This document shows, one piece after another, positions 31,575 to 33,738 of a stretch of DNA of 33,738 nucleotides. A program made the translations under genes and the position numbers. Positions within the stretch are counted from its first letter, which is position 1. Each line of letters opens with the position of its first letter. Source of the DNA: Secundilactobacillus folii (GTDB lineage: Bacteria; Bacillota; Bacilli; Lactobacillales; Lactobacillaceae); assembly GCF_009720675.1 (NCBI RefSeq), contig NZ_WNJO01000019.1, forward strand, positions 1-33,738. Reading direction: 5' to 3'. The notes beneath the pieces are model-generated. The model was not told the origin of the DNA and ran no database searches. It saw only the letters and a list, made by a program, of their open reading frames with translations.

Positions 31575-33167
31575 ATGATTATAACTATCATTGGTGTTGT
31601 CATGTTAGTGATTGGGCTAGCCGCCGGATACCTGTTTCGACGCGTTAAGTACCAGCACGAAATTGATGTGGCAAACCAACAGGCAGCGGCACTTCGGGAG
31701 TCGGCTCAAAAAGAGGCGACTCAACAAGCATCAAAGTATCTTACAAAAGCTAAAGCATCGATTCAGTCAGATCGGCGTTCTACAGAAACCGAACTGGCAG
31801 ATCAGCAAACGGACATTCAAAATCGCCAGCAACGTCTGGAACAGCGGCAAGTGACTCTCAAACAGATGGAAGAACGTTTGAATCAGCGTCAAACAGGTGT
31901 TGAACAGACTCAAGGCGACCTTGATTTGCAACAGACACACCTCGATGAGACTAAGAACCAAGCGCATCGGCTCCAGGCTGACCGTCAAAGTGAGATCTCA
32001 AAGCGGGCTGAACTAACGACTGACCAGGCTAAAGACCGGATTCGTAATGACACGGCTCGCAAACTTGATCAAGAAGCTGACGTGACTGTTCGCGAACTGA
32101 CCGACAACGCTGAAGCATCAGCGGATAAATTTGCTCGGAACTTGATTATTGAATCGATTCAACGTGGGCCAGTTGATTGGGCGCGTGAACACGCTGAGCA
32201 CAGCGTGTTAGTGCCAACCAACGACACTAAGAGCAAGCTGATTGGCCGTGAGGGTCAGCATATCCGCTTACTGGAGACGTTGACCGGGACTGATTTGGTA
32301 TTTGACCCCGATCAGCCCAATCTCTTGCTGATCAGCACCCACGACCCGATTCGTCGTGAGACTGCTCGAATTGCAATCGAAAGTTTGCTGGCTTCCCGTA
32401 AGATTACGGCCGCTGCAATTGAAAAACAGGTACAGACTGCTCAAAATGAAGTTCTAAAAGACCTTCGTCAGACTGGTGAAAGGGCCGTCAGTCTCTTAAA
32501 GGTCGGTTTCATGCACCCAGACTTTATGAAAATTATTGGTCGGTTAAAGTACCGAACGTCATACGGTCAAAACGTTTTGAATCACTCCATCGAAGTTGCT
32601 CAGATCACGGGTGTTATGGCCGCAGAATTGGGCGAAGATGTGCGTTTAGCTAAACGGGCCGGACTGCTGCATGACATTGGGAAAGCAATTGACCACGAAA
32701 TTGAGGGTACCCACGTTGAAATCGGGGTTGCGCTTGCGAAGGCCTTTGGTGAAGATCCCGTTGTCATCAACGCGATTGCTTCCCATCATGGTGACGTAGA
32801 AGCGACCTCCCCGATCTCAATTCTGGTGGCGGTGGCAGATGCCGTGTCTGGTGCCCGTCCTGGGGCTAGAAGCGAGTCAGTTGAAGAGTATATCAATCGG
32901 CTTCATAGTCTGGAGAAGATCGCCAACGACCACAAGGGTGTGCAGGAAAGTTATGCCATCCAGGCTGGCCGGGAAATTCGCATCGTGGTTCAGCCAAAGG
33001 TACTTGACGATGATGCCAGTGCTGCTTTGACTGAGGACGTGAAAAACCAGATTGAACAAGATCTCACCTATCCTGGGAAAATCAAGGTCACCACGATTCG
33101 TGAATTACGAGCGGTCCAATACGTTGGTGATAAACCAACGAAGAAGAAAAAGAAAAAGCGAGCTTAA
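31575..33167 (+). CDS. rny: Ribonuclease Y-like protein (TM, coiled coil, KH, HD)
   Basis: RNase Y is a membrane-tethered endonuclease that starts mRNA decay. The 530-residue protein has the family order: an N-terminal membrane helix (IITIIGVVMLVIGLAAGYLF), a long Gln/Arg/Glu-rich coiled coil (about 25-200), and a KH domain with LIGREGQHIRLLETLTGTDL. An HD domain follows with GQNVLNHSIEVAQITGVMAA, LLHDIGKAIDHEIEGTHVEI and ASHHGDVE. The C-terminus is a Lys-rich tail (KKKKKKRA). The KH region departs from the usual GRIIGREGRNIR...IDDTPE form (here SKLIGREGQHIR, FDPDQPN). It could be a second RNase Y paralogue rather than the main one. The ribosome site is AAAGGGG. Confidence 0.88.
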   Translation: MIITIIGVVMLVIGLAAGYLFRRVKYQHEIDVANQQAAALRESAQKEATQQASKYLTKAKASIQSDRRSTETELADQQTDIQNRQQRLEQRQVTLKQMEERLNQRQTGVEQTQGDLDLQQTHLDETKNQAHRLQADRQSEISKRAELTTDQAKDRIRNDTARKLDQEADVTVRELTDNAEASADKFARNLIIESIQRGPVDWAREHAEHSVLVPTNDTKSKLIGREGQHIRLLETLTGTDLVFDPDQPNLLLISTHDPIRRETARIAIESLLASRKITAAAIEKQVQTAQNEVLKDLRQTGERAVSLLKVGFMHPDFMKIIGRLKYRTSYGQNVLNHSIEVAQITGVMAAELGEDVRLAKRAGLLHDIGKAIDHEIEGTHVEIGVALAKAFGEDPVVINAIASHHGDVEATSPISILVAVADAVSGARPGARSESVEEYINRLHSLEKIANDHKGVQESYAIQAGREIRIVVQPKVLDDDASAALTEDVKNQIEQDLTYPGKIKVTTIRELRAVQYVGDKPTKKKKKKRA

Positions 33168-33183
33168 GTTAACTTGGGCTCAA

Positions 33184-33224
33184 TCAAAAACGCTCAACCG
33201 TTTAGTGCGGCTGAGCGTTTTTGA
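33184..33224. terminator. Bidirectional terminator between the RNase Y-like and secreted-protein genes
   Basis: TCAAAAACGCTCA pairs perfectly with TGAGCGTTTTTGA, with inner ACCG/CGGC-like pairing. T-runs form on both strands, which suits the convergent genes. Confidence 0.88.
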
Positions 33225-33250
33225 GATATTTAGAATCTAAAATTCAGGTC

Positions 33251-33688
33251 TTAATACCAATTTCTGAACTTCGCGACTCGTTTGAAGGCGTAGCCACGTT
33301 TCAAATGATTTTTAGTCGGATTCAAGTAGAGTTTAGAACCGGTTCGATAGAATCGATAACTCCAGGTACCACCACGGAAAAAACCATTTTGTTTGACATG
33401 CATTCTCATGTAATAAACTTTACCACTTTTATGCCATATAAGTTTACTGCCAAAGACTCCAGGCATACTTGATTCACCCATGAAAAAGCGGCTACTTGTA
33501 ATCTTGAGTTGTGTTGCAAATCCTGCTACTCCATCCTTCTTCCGAGGAATTGTATTTAACCATTTGCCACGTAAGGTAGCTGGTGCCCCTCTATGCCAAG
33601 TTGTTTTAGCCTGAGCTGGCATTGTTGCAGTGGCTGACAGGCCAAAAGATACCCCTAATATTAAAGCAATTTTCCCAAACTTATTCAT
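33251..33688 (-). CDS. Small secreted basic protein, unknown function
   Basis: A 145-residue exported protein. The signal peptide MNKFGKIALILGVSFGLSAT probably ends at AQA-KTT. The mature part begins WHRGAPATLRGKWLNT, a pattern found in many small uncharacterised lactobacillar secreted proteins. It is rich in Lys, Arg, Tyr and Trp (KVYYMRMHVKQNGFFRGGTW, YAFKRVAKFRNWY) with no catalytic motif and no cysteines. The strong positive charge suggests binding to wall polymers; this is inference. The start ATG follows GGGGAAAG. Only about 50 bases upstream are in the window; TTGAAC at its far end could be a -35. Confidence 0.8.
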   Translation of the reverse strand: MNKFGKIALILGVSFGLSATATMPAQAKTTWHRGAPATLRGKWLNTIPRKKDGVAGFATQLKITSSRFFMGESSMPGVFGSKLIWHKSGKVYYMRMHVKQNGFFRGGTWSYRFYRTGSKLYLNPTKNHLKRGYAFKRVAKFRNWY

Positions 33689-33738
33689 TGCACTTTCCCC
33701 TATCTATTCATTCTTTACGATCAAAGTTGTTCAATTTT

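Noticed and set aside
1-33738. Insertion sequences, prophage, tRNA genes or toxin-antitoxin pairs
   Set aside because: No transposase, integrase, phage or toxin-antitoxin protein and no cloverleaf were seen on either strand. The XRE gene with the methyltransferase-like gene does not fit a known defence module well enough to call.

Overview
The window looks like a chromosomal segment of a lactobacillus (Lactobacillaceae). The evidence is an LPxTG surface adhesin, a GH65 maltose phosphorylase closely resembling the lactobacillar MapA family, T-box leaders on amino-acid operons, strong AGGAGG-type ribosome sites, frequent GTG/TTG starts, and small lactobacillar secreted proteins. Genus and species cannot be fixed from the sequence alone. 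I see no insertion sequence, phage gene, CRISPR array, tRNA or rRNA.

Layout. 1-2.4 kb: the 3' part of a repeat-rich LPxTG protein (six exact 270-bp repeats). 2.9-3.9 kb: two unknown genes. 3.9-4.1 kb: an unassigned structured RNA with its own promoter and terminator. 4.15-6.8 kb: a T-box leader, probably Met-specific, driving metI-metC. 7-9.7 kb: a DUF1275 membrane protein, a secreted protein, a DUF1304 protein and a MagIII-like DNA glycosylase. 9.8-15 kb: a maltose locus with a LacI-type regulator, tandem operators plus a cre site, an MFS transporter and maltose phosphorylase. 15.3-16.1 kb: a MarR regulator divergent from a possible small RNA. 16.1-24 kb (minus strand): the complete trp pathway as two units, trpE-trpG and trpD-C-F-B-A, each behind its own near-identical Trp T-box. 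24.6-28 kb: divergent aroE, DAHP synthase and aroB. 28-33.7 kb: a methyltransferase-like protein with an XRE regulator, a surface alpha/beta hydrolase, a second DUF1275 protein, an RNase Y-like protein and a small secreted protein.

Most notable. The aroE operon is preceded by a 21-codon leader peptide (24703-24768) whose end reads R-F-S-Y-Y-W-S-K, so Phe, Tyr and Trp codons sit together. Its Tyr-Tyr-Trp codons form one arm of an 11-bp helix. Further downstream lie mutually exclusive helices, a 10-bp antiterminator and a 21-bp intrinsic terminator. This looks like ribosome-mediated attenuation that senses all three aromatic amino acids at the common shikimate pathway, next to trp units controlled by tRNA-sensing T-boxes. 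It is my best candidate for an undescribed system.

The two trp leaders also carry long nested hairpins. Their stems differ in sequence but stay complementary, and three of the four share one loop sequence. A 24-codon small ORF with a strong ribosome site sits directly before trpD.

How the genes work together: aroE, DAHP synthase and aroB feed chorismate synthesis, and the divergent trp units turn chorismate into tryptophan. metI-metC make homocysteine from O-acylhomoserine and cysteine. The maltose locus imports maltose and cleaves it to glucose and beta-glucose 1-phosphate, but no beta-phosphoglucomutase is present here.
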